Positions 53,901 to 55,572 are shown, counted from the stretch's first letter. The stretch: DNA of 64,000 nucleotides from Owenia fusiformis (GCA_903813345.2 CAIIXF020000001.1:29005915-29069914); one strand, 5' to 3'. Notes: generated from the sequence alone by a model not told the origin. A program made the numbers and translations.

Positions 53901-53934
53901 ATACCACATTTATCTGAGTCCAATGTAAGGCCAT
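8474..53934 (-). CDS. gp130-like type I cytokine receptor (16 coding exons)
   Basis: Sixteen minus-strand exons with canonical AG/GT borders join in one frame (2,724 nt, 907 residues plus stop). All donor and acceptor phases agree. Predicted order: signal peptide (1-22), Ig-like D1 (30-126), FN3 D2 (127-233), FN3 D3 ending in a WSDSK-type degenerate WSXWS box (234-335), FN3 D4 with YWEDIPQEDKNG (336-447), FN3 D5 (448-544), FN3 D6 (545-647), transmembrane helix (655-673), tail. Human gp130 (IL6ST) has the same six ectodomains and a similar length, so a receptor signalling through JAK/STAT at the plasma membrane is inferred. The tail has three tyrosines (YTDP, YISP, YSKF) and no YxxQ; box 1 is not obvious. 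Other class I receptors (LIFR-, domeless-like) remain possible. It hosts several transposons in its introns. Confidence 0.8.
9552..9674 (-). CDS. Receptor exon 15: cytoplasmic segment with DGYTDPES
   Basis: The exon is 123 nt, phase 0 to phase 0 (acceptor TTATTGTAG, donor GTATGT). It is Ser/Gly/Gln-rich and carries one tyrosine in DGYTDPES, a possible phospho-docking site, and EDFLSP at its end. Confidence 0.75.
10466..10520. repeat. Near-perfect hairpin, 25-bp arms
   Basis: CATTATGTCACCACCAAAA on the left mirrors TTTTGGTGGTGACATAATG on the right, with a short centre. It lies in intron 14 among a dispersed repeat family (10,240-10,440; 11,335-11,640; 11,760-11,830) that shares CACCACCTAG, AGTCAGATTTGAACTTCT and AATTTGTTACAGAC words. 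Confidence 0.75.
10704..10800 (-). CDS. Receptor exon 14: juxtamembrane cytoplasmic segment
   Basis: The exon is 97 nt, phase 2 to phase 0 (acceptor TTTCAG, donor GTAAGT). It encodes HGKEGINWFKKSATQQITVP. In class I receptors this is where the proline-rich JAK-binding box 1 sits. Only a TVPIV segment resembles it, so JAK docking is uncertain. Confidence 0.75.
11121..11208 (-). CDS. Receptor exon 13: transmembrane helix
   Basis: The exon is 88 nt, phase 1 to phase 2 (acceptor TTTTTGTAG, donor GTAAGT). It encodes GLIAAVSVFVVLLAGIGL flanked by RPWHW on the outside and RVCLK on the inside. This is a single-pass helix followed by basic stop-transfer residues. Confidence 0.85.
11881..12033 (-). 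CDS. Receptor exon 12: second half of FN3 domain D6
   Basis: The exon is 153 nt, phase 1 to phase 1. The acceptor is the pyrimidine tract TTTCCTTTTTCAG. The reading frame stays open further 5', but only this acceptor gives the right phase. It encodes LRVTIPGVPEGKYCVEMSSY, the membrane-proximal FN3 E-F strands. The donor GTAATA is slightly weak. Confidence 0.75.
12297..12452 (-). CDS. Receptor exon 11: first half of FN3 domain D6
   Basis: The exon is 156 nt, phase 1 to phase 1 (acceptor GTATTCAG, donor GTGAGT). It encodes RVEAPKGIVAIND, LTVSWEPYLCSE and VLGWTIFYYP, a textbook FN3 B-C strand pattern. Confidence 0.8.
12709..12862 (-). CDS. Receptor exon 10: second half of FN3 domain D5
   Basis: The exon is 154 nt, phase 0 to phase 1 (acceptor TTATTTCAG, donor GTAAGT). 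It encodes VSQVLENGETSHMMSLEG and LYGVSVFNGKIHSGI, the E-F strands and turn of an FN3 fold. Confidence 0.7.
12990..13402 (+). mobile_element. MITE family A, copy 2
   Basis: The copy begins CAGGTGCGAGTAGGTAGTTAC and ends in a decayed CTTCTCGCCTCTAG. The body is the reverse orientation of 6,107-6,537 at high similarity, including CCACCAGGTGGC and TATCTGTCCAATAC/TGGGCAGATAAT words. It sits in receptor intron 9. Confidence 0.75.
13741..13877 (-). CDS. Receptor exon 9: first half of FN3 domain D5
   Basis: The exon is 137 nt, phase 1 to phase 0 (acceptor TTTTTCCAG, donor GTGAGT). It encodes FPVQQLVAFSDVNNITVTFN and an IFYCPR strand. The domain is divergent and recognised mostly by position, phase and the matching exon 10. 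Confidence 0.65.
14570..14810 (-). CDS. Receptor exon 8: second half of FN3 domain D4
   Basis: The exon is 241 nt, phase 0 to phase 1 (acceptor TTATTGAAG, donor GTAAGT). It begins DIPQEDKNGILIDCRV, the W-x-D-I-P-x-E-x-x-N-G signature of gp130/LIFR family FN3 domains, and ends with a YRLVVECRTEVGYSS strand F-G segment. Confidence 0.85.
15149..15243 (-). CDS. Receptor exon 7: first half of FN3 domain D4
   Basis: The exon is 95 nt, phase 1 to phase 0 (acceptor TTATTTCAG, donor GTAAAA). It encodes PARGPGVHGG and, at its end, RTAVVYWE. The tryptophan pairs with the DIPQEDKNG that opens the next exon. Confidence 0.75.
15555..15714 (-). CDS. Receptor exon 6: second half of FN3 D3 with WSXWS-like box
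   Basis: The exon is 160 nt, phase 0 to phase 1 (acceptor TTTTTCAG, donor GTGAGT). It encodes WFLVEGLHPYQDYTFDVAV and then EAWSDSKQD, corresponding to gp130 DLKPFTEYVFRIR and YWSDWSE. The second tryptophan of the WSXWS box is lost (WSDSK), as in some divergent receptors. The preceding intron holds the LTR retrotransposon at 17.3-22.6 kb and several MITEs. Confidence 0.85.
15917..16630. mobile_element. MITE of repeated AAAACGTTTT / AAGACGTCTT palindromes
   Basis: The ends are inverted (TTTACACTAAGCGCAG... on the left, ...CGCAAGTGTAAATCC on the right). Subterminal regions repeat the palindromes CTAAAACGTTTTAG, TAAGACGTCTTA and GAGCTC several times. Such clustered short palindromes look like transposase-binding subrepeats. 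No ORF. Confidence 0.7.
16650..17152. mobile_element. ~500-bp foldback with nested palindrome at each end
   Basis: The arms (16,650-16,885 and 16,905-17,152) are nearly perfectly complementary. Each arm starts with CACTGGTACTCACC and then an internal palindrome built on GTTACGCTGACGATACGTCA and its inverse. The centre is near 16,890. The structure lies in receptor intron 5, next to the LTR retrotransposon. Confidence 0.85.
17286..18157 (-). repeat. 3' LTR of the Gmr1-like element
   Basis: The LTR is 872 bp, bounded by TGTTACG and CTGTAACA on the plus strand. By eye its sequence is the same as the copy at 21,760-22,631. It contains short internal repeats of the type TGATAATCCACAAA around 17,565-17,625. 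Confidence 0.9.
18158..18168 (-). other. Polypurine tract
   Basis: On the minus strand the 11 bases AAGGAGGGAGG directly abut the 3' LTR, the expected position for plus-strand priming in a Ty3/gypsy element. Confidence 0.8.
18169..18780 (-). other. Non-coding 3' part of the retroelement
   Basis: This is AT-rich sequence between the ORF stop and the purine tract. No RT (YxDD) or RNase H fragment is visible in any frame, which supports loss rather than decay of those domains. Confidence 0.6.
18781..21660 (-). CDS. Gag-protease-integrase(N) polyprotein, 959 aa
   Basis: Order of parts: a SAP-like N-terminus (PSLEEFDKLKKSELLAIAK, 14-32), a charged E/L/Q coiled coil (74-125), a SCAN-related Gag capsid region (~150-300, with AVLKAYELVPEAYRQKF at 205-221), a zinc knuckle CNYCKKPGHLISEC (367-380), a retropepsin RDTGASQTLL (453-462) with its LLLGNDLAGG flap end, an acidic/serine linker, an integrase HHCC region (~781-822) and the first catalytic Asp in LIDCVGPLPK (852). 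After residue ~878 the integrase fold stops and an unrelated-looking 81-residue tail follows, so a deletion junction is likely. SCAN domains are thought to derive from Gmr1-type Gag. The frame is fully open, so Gag is probably functional. Either Met1 or Met3 may start. Confidence 0.85.
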   Translation of the reverse strand: MKMSFEVETFLEAPSLEEFDKLKKSELLAIAKHVGLSIKSSYNKSTIKNFVLQYLVAESLLTEQPAQHVEQDPIRLKELEFPQKLQLRELELKFQNEMREKEMQQEFELKQLELQAKYKYEEHALEHQCFKNRFDAAENIELVPKFEENNVDKYFPHFEKVALCLDWPKSAWPVMLQSKLTGKASEVYSALSIEASSDYDQVKKAVLKAYELVPEAYRQKFRYTYKQDDQTYVEFARKQEQFFDRWLVSKDASEDFKKLRELMLIEQFKNCVQRRIRTYLDEHKVETLSQAATLSDDYALTHKGSFIKGNPNYRGYQGNKPSYDTKSNQSSSSNASNKAKDQSNSSQSSSSKSDQSNSSGPKSNVTCNYCKKPGHLISECYRIKNRREMSGSAHSNGCATVPISRKPIVWDSYTHTEKSTHSDIMEEYKPFMSEGSVSLSSDGTNSKPIKILRDTGASQTLLLKGVLPLSEESFTGTHILMQGIELGFTKVPLHRIHITSELVKGPVIVGVRPQLPVEGVALLLGNDLAGGKVSLDPIVSDQPCSIEDSFQEDSDIYPACAVTRAMAKKLANSGDSSVGDDFDSGFLSSLFDDECHSPLVKDGPYPILKANSSLKQPSVQAKQRSNEAYSSLKKPIARGDSPSEQDHYFNAVSPALASPDEVSSSSASVHEVSSPPCSEVSSSSSSEVSSSISDSDSLKNDPHSKHMLIYEQEHDPSLIDLHKRCLTIDEADKVPVCFYKKDGILMRKWRPPEASPEDDWAIVHQIVVPKLYHKEILSLAHDSRMAGHLGVTKTYHKILNHFYWPKLKQDVQEYCRSCHTCQMVGKPNQKTSIAPLQLIPAFDEPFSKVLIDCVGPLPKAKSYNQYLLTILSMATQFLEIKSHLMLRNTKTKYIVKSQINNYTLVELPKELISDLQSDSVLNDFFCIDKTTPVRCKELHMMKKYVERDKISLLNMSLRS
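21737..21754 (-). other. Primer binding site (tRNA-Pro type)
   Basis: On the minus strand TGGGGGCTCGTCCGGGAT lies 5 nt inside the 5' LTR. It is complementary to the 3' end of tRNA-Pro and identical to the well-known murine leukaemia virus tRNA-Pro primer site. Confidence 0.9.
21760..22631 (-). repeat. 5' LTR of the Gmr1-like element
   Basis: The LTR is 872 bp and matches the 3' LTR in length, termini and, as far as I can read, every position. It holds the presumed promoter for the minus-strand element. Confidence 0.9.
22632..23490. other. Intronic stretch without gene
   Basis: No coding exon with receptor-like content is visible. Words such as ACCTGTACGTGAAAC and TGTACGCGAAAG recur near 22,921-23,070, and related GTACACGT words appear near 26,030-26,130. 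This points to another dispersed repeat pair framing 23-26 kb. Confidence 0.35.
23495..25030. mobile_element. Foldback element with ~90-bp near-identical inverted arms
   Basis: The left arm (23,625-23,705) reads AATATGATATCTTGATCCAC ... CCTTGCAACCATGGGATAA. The right arm (24,908-24,995) is its reverse complement with few changes. Outside them GATGGTTT/AAACCATC plus AATATCAC words extend the pairing. Inside, ATATCCACTCATGGATAT-type words repeat. A separate MITE (24,022-24,520) is nested in it. Confidence 0.75.
24022..24520. mobile_element. Mariner-type MITE, TA target, CTGTAAAACGGGTA ends
   Basis: The inverted ends CTGTAAAACGGGTA and TACCCGTTTTACAG are bracketed by TA dinucleotides (24,020-24,021 and 24,521-24,522), as for Tc1/mariner elements. 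The body is built of CGCTAAAAT and CCCGG words in both directions. Confidence 0.8.
25222..25262 (+). repeat. (GGGC)n microsatellite with G-quadruplex potential
   Basis: About eight GGGC units in a row give many GGG runs with 1-base loops, which can form G-quadruplexes on the plus strand (template strand for the receptor gene). The region is otherwise AT-rich. A degenerate CAGGCTGGCAGAC repeat follows to ~25,345. Confidence 0.8.
26831..26976 (-). CDS. Receptor exon 5: first half of FN3 domain D3
   Basis: The exon is 146 nt, phase 1 to phase 0 (acceptor TTATTCCAG, donor GTAAGG). It encodes VPYAVNKVKLIV, NVTWEPNGDK and MYRVLYKRDD, the A, B and C strands of an FN3 module. In gp130 the equivalent domain reads LTWTNP and YNIQYRTKD. 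A partial copy of this exon lies 140 bases upstream in transcript sense, at 27,117-27,196. Confidence 0.8.
27117..27196 (-). pseudogene. Partial duplicate of receptor exon 5
   Basis: The ~80 bases repeat the 5' half of exon 5 and its acceptor (CTTCTTCCAG|TGGTTCC) almost exactly and encode VPYAVNKVKLIVESSVAIN. The copy then departs from the exon before the W-x-P motif and has no matching donor. It is most simply a recent local duplication. Use as a cryptic exon is possible but would leave out strand C. Confidence 0.75.
27200..29160. other. Receptor intron 4, no exon seen
   Basis: AT-rich sequence with one internal direct repeat: CTGTAGAAAAGCCTCAACAG recurs near 27,899 and 28,051, each followed by CAAGATTT and an AAAATTCAAAATG-type word. 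I find no phase-compatible exon. Confidence 0.4.
29161..29340. mobile_element. 180-bp MITE with CAGTGGTGGATCC ends
   Basis: It begins CAGTGGTGGATCCAGG and ends GGATCCGCCACTG. This terminus is seen in a widespread hAT-type MITE group. The flanks share TCATT (29,156-29,160 and 29,341-29,345). Confidence 0.75.
29494..29743. mobile_element. 250-bp MITE carrying CRE and CCAAT boxes
   Basis: The 24-bp ends are perfect inverted repeats (TATAACATACCTATGATGAT... and ...ATCATCATAGGTATGTTATA). Between them lie GATTGGTC, GCTGACGTCATA and AACCAATCAATC, which are CCAAT boxes around a CRE, plus GC-rich sequence. It looks like a promoter carried by a MITE. Confidence 0.75.
29749..29862. mobile_element. 114-bp hairpin element
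   Basis: TTATGTCACTATCGT at the left mirrors ACGATAGTGACATAA at the right. The arms continue through GGCACATATACCCTCGG and CCTCGGGCATATATGC. It directly abuts the preceding MITE and lies 122 bases from receptor exon 4. Confidence 0.8.
29985..30175 (-). CDS. Receptor exon 4: second half of FN3 domain D2
   Basis: The exon is 191 nt, phase 2 to phase 1 (acceptor TTTTTGCAG, donor GTGAGT). It encodes a cysteine-rich loop (CSSEDG, NCICSSNHC) and then LYLQIDCINDIGKTTARES, which matches the F-G strands of a receptor FN3 domain (compare gp130 VEAENALGK). Phase and content complete the domain opened by exon 3. Confidence 0.75.
30300..30423 (-). pseudogene. Exon-4-like duplicate ending in a stop codon
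   Basis: After a TCTTTTTACAG acceptor the frame (phase 2, as exon 4) encodes CGGTESMCSCTENYCYFS and then a hydrophobic stretch before a TGA at 30,302-30,300. The CSCTENYCYFS segment aligns with ICSSNHCNFTH of exon 4. It is either a decayed tandem copy of exon 4 or an alternative last exon that would give a short secreted receptor form (signal peptide, Ig, part of D2). Confidence 0.5.
30500..32570. other. Receptor intron 3 distal part, no exon seen
   Basis: Two diverged copies of a ~190-base unit (TGCAATGATATATCATTCATT... near 30,725 and 30,930) contain TTTTGCAAAGTGGG and AAACATTGCAAAAGTCA words. A weak repeat GTGCCCAGAAAT recurs at 32,070-32,360. No coding exon is recognised. Confidence 0.4.
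33887..36225 (+). repeat. ~340-350-bp tandem satellite, five copies, one interrupted
   Basis: The word TGTCAACATTACC recurs near 33,927, 34,278, 34,616, 35,768 and 36,104, followed each time by GGTTTAACAGGGGTC, TTAGATTTTGATATT and a TTGTTGATCCGCCAATTGTT word. The period is 336-351 bases except where an 816-bp insertion (34,742-35,557) splits one unit. Confidence 0.85.
34742..35557. mobile_element. 816-bp insertion in the satellite, ATTA duplication
   Basis: It interrupts a satellite unit between GGAAAGTTTATTA and GTATGACGTATTG and is flanked by ATTA on both sides (34,738-34,741 and 35,558-35,561). It starts CCCATCGAACAAAGTTCAG and carries a CCGTCAGTCAGTC microsatellite, AAGATGGCCGCC and a poly-G tract. 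No TIR is evident and no protein is encoded. Confidence 0.7.
36230..38180. other. Anonymous AT-rich stretch within the putative transposon
   Basis: One 94-residue minus frame (36,385-36,669) lacks any recognised motif and its surroundings are not gene-like. Otherwise nothing beyond AT-rich sequence and a poly-C run near 37,170. Confidence 0.35.
38208..38507 (+). CDS. 99-aa ORF with SAP-like helix motif, possible exon
   Basis: The frame is preceded by a TTTTTTAG acceptor-like site (38,195-38,202). The segment INKLKKTECIKWLLCRNIKP followed by a K-x-x-L-x-x-V-R-V-K helix resembles a SAP-type helix-loop-helix. The C-terminus RCPKCKNN hints at half a zinc ribbon. SAP-like segments precede YqaJ nuclease domains in second ORFs of some ISL2EU/IS4EU transposons, so it may be a piece of such an ORF. 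Host-gene origin cannot be excluded. Confidence 0.4.
   Translation: MKEQTVCDCEKLTTSDVDGSTFDGPINKLKKTECIKWLLCRNIKPHHKDTLASVRVKVQQTKKKQTIPDCELIIRDSDPNNANLRSKKSRCPKCKNNMI
40130..40604 (-). pseudogene. Decayed DDE_4-type (IS4EU/Harbinger-like) transposase
   Basis: Two minus-strand frames overlap. The first has AMADKGFLIKDLLDPMGVRL, then a P-x-F-L-G stretch, then VRETQQIAAERIHIERSI, matching the second Asp and the final Glu regions of DDE_4 (THAP/HARBI1-like) transposases. The second continues GSINQIWTNAAMLSLFQPP, the usual C-terminal motif. A frameshift separates them and the N-terminal part with the first catalytic Asp is absent, so it is inactive. Confidence 0.75.
41347..42415. other. Intron sequence left of the virus-like element
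   Basis: No gene. The pre-insertion site of the next element reads GTTACAT-ATCA-ATGTAAC when rejoined, a small imperfect palindrome. Confidence 0.4.
42422..42674 (+). repeat. Left terminal inverted repeat, 253 bp
   Basis: The TIR starts AGTAGATAGAAAACTGAGGG. It matches the right TIR at every position I compared except one T in a TT pair near its inner end. It holds two ~55-bp subrepeats (CTTAAATGGGTGAGAGATAAG ... CGCATGACATCATTGTTAT), a doubled GCCACGGGCC word, and doubled GATGAGCAGGAGATA and AGGAGATAAATTAATTG words, which may be terminal binding sites. Confidence 0.95.
42675..43557 (+). other. Non-coding left region of the virus-like element
   Basis: AT-rich with no ORF. It holds a tandem pair of ~45 bases (AAAAGGTTTATTTATTTAAG, 42,889 and 42,930) and three copies of an ATTTTATGTAAATAATTT-type word (43,410-43,500). 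This is where a polymerase gene might have been lost. Confidence 0.6.
43558..44192 (+). repeat. TGTTCAC iteron-like array, 10/13-bp spacing
   Basis: About 50 copies of TGTTCAC alternate with the spacers AAA, TGA and TAGTAT, so the motif recurs every 10 or 13 bases (TGTTCACAAA, TGTTCACTGA, TGTTCACTAGTAT). It ends about 100 bases before the ATPase start. The ~10-base step would put most motifs on one face of the helix. It could be a protein-binding array (replication origin or enhancer) or simply a satellite. The short ORFs inside are artefacts. Confidence 0.85.
44294..45898 (+). CDS. ATP: Genome-packaging-type ATPase with zinc fingers
   Basis: I chose the second in-frame Met (44,294), because the first 38 codons from 44,180 overlap the end of the tandem array. 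The 534-residue product has an N-terminal C2H2 finger (CECGKTFSHATSMYRHKRIDH, in part at 9-29), a Walker A GPTGSGKS (72-79) and a Walker B LVIFDD (144-149), the FtsK/HerA-A32 packaging ATPase pattern of Polintons, adintoviruses and NCLDV. A second Cys/His cluster (HCGCDD, SCDDCGLVF, LQHHVKNWC) lies at about 325-360. The last ~60 residues are a highly acidic DEE/SNE-rich tail. The ATPase would pump DNA into the capsid. Fusion to zinc fingers and the acidic tail make it longer than the usual ~200-300-residue Polinton ATPase. Confidence 0.85.
   Translation: MSKISSYSCECGKTFSHATSMYRHKRIDHALQKSIINSPNRQHDMGIYSTIPAMTSTKSKVLYHPFTMMVVGPTGSGKSTYIKELIDHADTTISPTPQKIIWCYSQWQPLYDNIKTINSNIEFMMGIPDELSNPDFLDVNQRNLVIFDDLMSDISKDTRIADLYTRGSHHRNLSVICLMQNLFPCGRESRTLSLNSHYIVLYKNPRDRQQISVLAHQMYPGKSHKLLDAYEKATHQPFSYLLVDLKQETPESMRLYNPSTTSNIMLQKPLSKQSLNRGIQSQQLESNGNIPNHAVPETPQINAEGTSMYDIKTGTSPYSSHCGCDDMVSCDDCGLVFESIHDLQHHVKNWCQGHPTKKMKIETNAQTNKEEDDDLRLNETFVYLKNLARNDNEKDYDHKVKEYIDRGNNEKEAIEKAEKKLVQMDKEIFMKHYKKVLKQVFGLADNVLHRNIVDEVNDMLMRGVSRDLAIRKILVKNEHKFSELFIDTDEEDNSDEESTDEEKSDNYDESNANEEFTDEEQSNDYDESNSESSS
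45963..47052 (+). CDS. INT: Retroviral-type integrase (rve), chromodomain frame-broken
   Basis: The main frame (45,963-47,006, 347 aa) has the Polinton-type N-terminus SFSGPKKLHRTLQ and VKKWLDSQEAY, then the RNase-H-like core with Asp77 (WDADLMD), Asp138 (RSDAGQEF) and Glu172 (NYSERF), and the YIDNLQDFVKSYNATHHRS segment. All three catalytic residues are present. The C-terminus enters a chromodomain (YKIEKVLKQR ... EYLV) but then reads HEILA and stops at 47,006. The conserved WPKKF and SW motifs of the same domain continue in the +1 frame until a stop at 47,050-47,052. So there is a small indel near 46,990, a read error, or frameshifting. The enzyme joins element ends to the 6-bp-staggered target. 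Confidence 0.9.
47152..47454 (+). CDS. Small membrane protein, 100 aa
   Basis: I do not recognise the family. The N-terminus is hydrophobic (FYCILVHIFKVLLA, ~8-21; possible signal or anchor) and a second hydrophobic stretch, SVSFMILMFYYL (~56-67), is followed by basic KKQKHE. The ORF sits three nucleotides before the next start codon, so it is probably co-expressed with the structural genes. Small membrane proteins are common in virus-like cassettes of this type; a virion membrane or lysis role is only a guess. Confidence 0.55.
   Translation: MKYQSVRFYCILVHIFKVLLAEENATSLARISASTPSNILAIEEISISNLAIGSTSVSFMILMFYYLKKQKHENYNITKFAKLYEIIQKSNSDTDFSTSV
47458..47874 (+). CDS. Putative vertex (penton-like) or minor capsid protein
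   Basis: The 138-residue product begins DKDIYFYLSSTDSTNIYPNN and continues FTVKLPRYFYLKGKWKIGLV. The pattern Y-P-x-N-x-x-x-x-F-T-V-x-L-P is one I associate with a small conserved protein found next to F54H12.2-type genes in metazoan Polinton-like elements. The beta-rich make-up suits a single jelly-roll vertex protein, but this is inference. Its TGA overlaps the next ATG (ATGA at 47,871-47,874). Confidence 0.6.
   Translation: MDKDIYFYLSSTDSTNIYPNNTASEFTVKLPRYFYLKGKWKIGLVDIQLPPLDSNDALLYLDVFCDLCIESVVDGNVQPILRRIPKDYSWLSFNQVLYKDVGNWEFDRIHVYIRGNGNTLVSFKDKPLTCTLHLKQVS
47871..48227 (+). CDS. Basic protein, possible core/DNA-condensing protein
   Basis: I chose the ATG at 47,871, which overlaps the preceding stop as ATGA; the frame is open nine codons further upstream. 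The 118 residues start MKLVPYVDRPEHWLKLIRAG and end in a strongly basic tail (RKKKRVYKSKRNSKSS, KTSQKRKK). A lysine/arginine-rich tail in a capsid gene cluster fits a pX/pVII-like core protein that binds packaged DNA, or a nuclear-targeted protein. The family is not certain. Confidence 0.6.
   Translation: MKLVPYVDRPEHWLKLIRAGRQNRLKVSQTGRGWISEDDIKDEPKQIISPMQAVVERAKATLKRQHSNESHESNESRDTIRKKKRVYKSKRNSKSSVNKKSPQEYKRRSTKTSQKRKK
48249..49595 (+). CDS. F54H12.2-type protein, putative major capsid protein
   Basis: The 448-residue protein has segments such as EYRPINPIDSESPIEFILP, FIDLQNVKLSVKAQV, INNWIHSLWSEVEISL and LNYPYKSMLKTLL. These are typical of the widespread 'uncharacterized protein F54H12.2-like' family, carried by Polinton/Maverick elements in many invertebrates. 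Its position between the packaging ATPase/integrase and the maturation protease, its length and its beta-rich make-up suit a double-jelly-roll major capsid protein. The capsid role is inferred from synteny. The ORF is intact. The protease ATG follows its stop after one nucleotide. Confidence 0.75.
   Translation: MAYKLMNSADVMNGKLQLFNTPPTESSVVRRNYVEYRPINPIDSESPIEFILPNNTSQFIDLQNVKLSVKAQVLKADNSLPKYVDLTDYDSYGPINNWIHSLWSEVEISLQQNNMASSVLNYPYKSMLKTLLTSSKGKLESEGTACLFYMDNGIYPPNGMDATKPLGQGSNNMGLTQRFVKTQGGKVVDMECKFHEDIFSINKYLINGVEVKIKLNHTKNSFRLMTDSNEQYKVKLLDVHLEVPMITVSNGILQAYNTELQERNAVYTYDRNEMKVLSLPSNIYSFNQDDLFQGRVPTRLYCVIVKNAAYQGNYKLNPYNFIHANTSYVEISVDNVPTPFRAFQPKFGSNDSQDKYVHEFTQLFSDLEHNDGLNISIDDFKSGFCIFKFDIGYKDTYSNGEILPLFKKGNVKLDIHFSEATPESLNIILMATFPGKFEVDASRNIIQY
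49597..50043 (+). CDS. PRO: Adenain-like cysteine protease (Ulp1/C5 type)
   Basis: I chose the Met at 49,597, one nucleotide after the preceding stop; an in-frame Met 13 codons upstream overlaps the capsid-like gene. The 148-residue product has the C5/C48 catalytic series: His in GQHWVCYY (~49), Asp in IEFFDPLGH (~61), and Gln/Cys in LNSSNCGQYCIMY (~95-99). Adenain-type proteases mature capsid proteins in adenoviruses, adintoviruses and Polintons. It is short but complete. An AATAAA lies at 50,056-50,061. Confidence 0.85.
   Translation: MNSQDISFILSNHPDTKHRFLGVFASDQLPSIIMDKKCFIANTRPHYEMGQHWVCYYRDSQIEFFDPLGHTETFYGLKEYGDAMFVNPIRVQGLNSSNCGQYCIMYILLRTLGYSLDEIVNTFSVSNNMDFVVESIISTLKMLILHQL
50056..50061 (+). 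terminator. Polyadenylation signal AATAAA
   Basis: A canonical AATAAA lies 13 nt after the protease stop and about 80 nt before the right TIR. It is the likely shared 3' end of the plus-strand gene cluster. Confidence 0.6.
50142..50393 (-). repeat. Right terminal inverted repeat, 252 bp
   Basis: Reverse complement of the left TIR with one T missing near its inner end. It ends CTATCTACT and is followed by the target copy ATCAAT. Such near-identity points to a young insertion. Confidence 0.95.
50770..50899 (-). CDS. Receptor exon 3: first half of FN3 domain D2
   Basis: The exon is 130 nt, phase 1 to phase 2, with acceptor TTTTCCAG and donor GTAAGT. It encodes KPVKPTHFRARFNNW followed by HVSWEPEQK, the A-B strand pattern of a cytokine-receptor FN3 domain (gp130 D2 has an equivalent KP-x-P start). 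The following intron spans about 20.6 kb and contains the 8-kb virus-like element and the 8.8-kb transposon. Confidence 0.75.
52279..52748. mobile_element. MITE with AAAAAACCTCCTACCTCATAC ends
   Basis: TATAAAAAACCTCCTACCTC on the left mirrors GAGGTAGGAGGTTTTTTATA on the right. The arms continue with GGGTTCAATTTTAAAGAT and ATCTTTAAAATTGAACCC. It lies in receptor intron 2. No ORF. Confidence 0.8.
53065..53355 (-). CDS. Receptor exon 2: Ig-like domain D1
   Basis: The exon is 291 nt, phase 1 to phase 1, the classic symmetrical Ig-module exon. It has the Ig cysteine pair (LNCTL and PFYCYL) and N-glycosylation sites NCT, NSS, NMT and NQS. The acceptor is CTTTTCAG and the donor GTATGA. An alternative donor AG|GTGGCT lies upstream but would break the phase with exon 3. 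Confidence 0.8.
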
Positions 53935-53958
53935 GTTAGTGTATTTCTACCTCTCAAC
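53847..53958 (-). CDS. Receptor exon 1: start codon and signal peptide
   Basis: The start ATG is at 53,934-53,932. The 29 encoded residues begin MALHWTQ and run into a hydrophobic core (VVFLVIS, VLL, GFF), a good signal peptide. The donor GTAAGT at 53,846-53,841 leaves phase 1. Upstream of the ATG a TTTATTTTCAG acceptor ends at 53,959, so the exon starts at 53,958 with 24 nt of leader. A 5' non-coding exon must lie further upstream and was not found. Confidence 0.8.
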
Positions 53959-54684
53959 CTGAAAATAAACATCCATATAATTTAACAAAATCTATTACAC
54001 CTTAAAATATCTATATGCTTTTTAACTATTTTCAGCCTCATTACACAGTTCCTTGGGGTTAGGAAGATAAATGTGAGATGTGTGTATACTACCAAGATTT
54101 TATCTGGTATAGTGAAATCAATAGTGCAAAAATAGTTCATTCATGGAACGAAGCGTGAAACTTTCCACATATCATCAGAATACCATTCCCTTTGATTTAA
54201 GAGCCAGAGCCATTTTTATGGTCCACTAGAATGATCAAAAAGTAAGTACCCCCTCTCACCAAATCCCATGGGGGTGGGGAGATATCGAAATATTTTTTTC
54301 ATAAAAAATTTCTTTGAATATGGTCATACTACAGTTTTAGAGTGCTATTTTCATGGTAAAGAAATTTTGCAAACATAACAAGATGATTACACATTAAAGT
54401 CTTCCAAATATGTGTAACTTAACCCCTTTAATGATTGTTGACAGAAATACTAGGGGAGGGGGCAGTGGGTGTATGAAGTATGAAGTTTGCTATTTCTAGA
54501 AAATATATCGTAAGTTACAAAATATATACTGAATAAGATTGTGCTCTATCTGATTTAACCTTGAAACAGTTATAAGTACTTAAATAGAATCAATTTGTCA
54601 TTATCAAATCATCATAGTGAACAAGGAAGCAAAATCAATTTACAGCAATGGCAAGTTGCCTGTACAAGTAATCTTTCTTCCTAT

Positions 54685-55572
54685 TACACGGGTAACTAGA
54701 GTATCCGCGTATATTGAGTATGACCGGTTCTTAGGCTACGAATATGACCTGTTTTGGAAAGTCATGAGAGGCACAGCTGCTTAAAAATGGAAAATAAAGG
54801 TTAACTTCTATATTATCCTTTTTGAAATTGTGTTTGTTGAATATAGTTTATGCTGTATTTAATAGTAATGTAACAAAACTGTTAAACATGAGCTATTTTA
54901 GCAATGTAACTGTTCATAATGGAATATCAATCAGAAAGTACAAATTTCTCGCCTTAGAGCCAAATCATTAATATCACAGTAGAAAAAAACAAATCCCAAA
55001 CCTTTTTATGGCTAACCTGAACAAGATCTCCAAATCTCAGTTTATATGATCCCCTGTAGAGTGAGCAAGAGAAGGATTTATCTTTTCCTAGAGGATACGC
55101 TTGTGAAATGTCATGGAAACGAGTGTAACACGGCCCACTGATTGTTTCACAATCGTATTCTCCAATAATGGGGCACCAGTGACAATCGTATTCTCAAAAA
55201 TTCAAAGATGTATCATATTTGGACAGGACAGGCTAAATTATTTAAAATATTCATGACTAATGTCATCCTCTTCGGAGTTGCGTTGTGTTACACAAAAACT
55301 GATCAAAGATGCTGGAAACTAGGATTTTACGGCTTCAATCTAATACTAATACGTTTTCTCTTGATTAAGGCCCCTTGTGATATGCCTGGCATTATAAGTA
55401 TACCAAGTATCATTCATTGACCAAGTAGGATAAAAAGAAAACGTTCGAAAGTGTTCATAAAAAGCAAGTACTCACCTCGTCTGTTTATAGGAACAGAAAT
55501 ACGGTCACACTCGTAAGCTTAGAACCGGTCATACTCAATATACGCGGATACTCTAGTATCCCGTGTATTAGC
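54685..55572. mobile_element. TIR element upstream of receptor exon 1
   Basis: GAGTATCCGCGTATATTGAG with ATGACCGGTTCT in the left end (54,698-54,740) matches the inverted copy at 55,515-55,560, and ACACGGG/CCCGTGT words extend it outward. About 890 bp, non-coding. It could carry or displace the 5' promoter region of the receptor gene. Confidence 0.75.
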
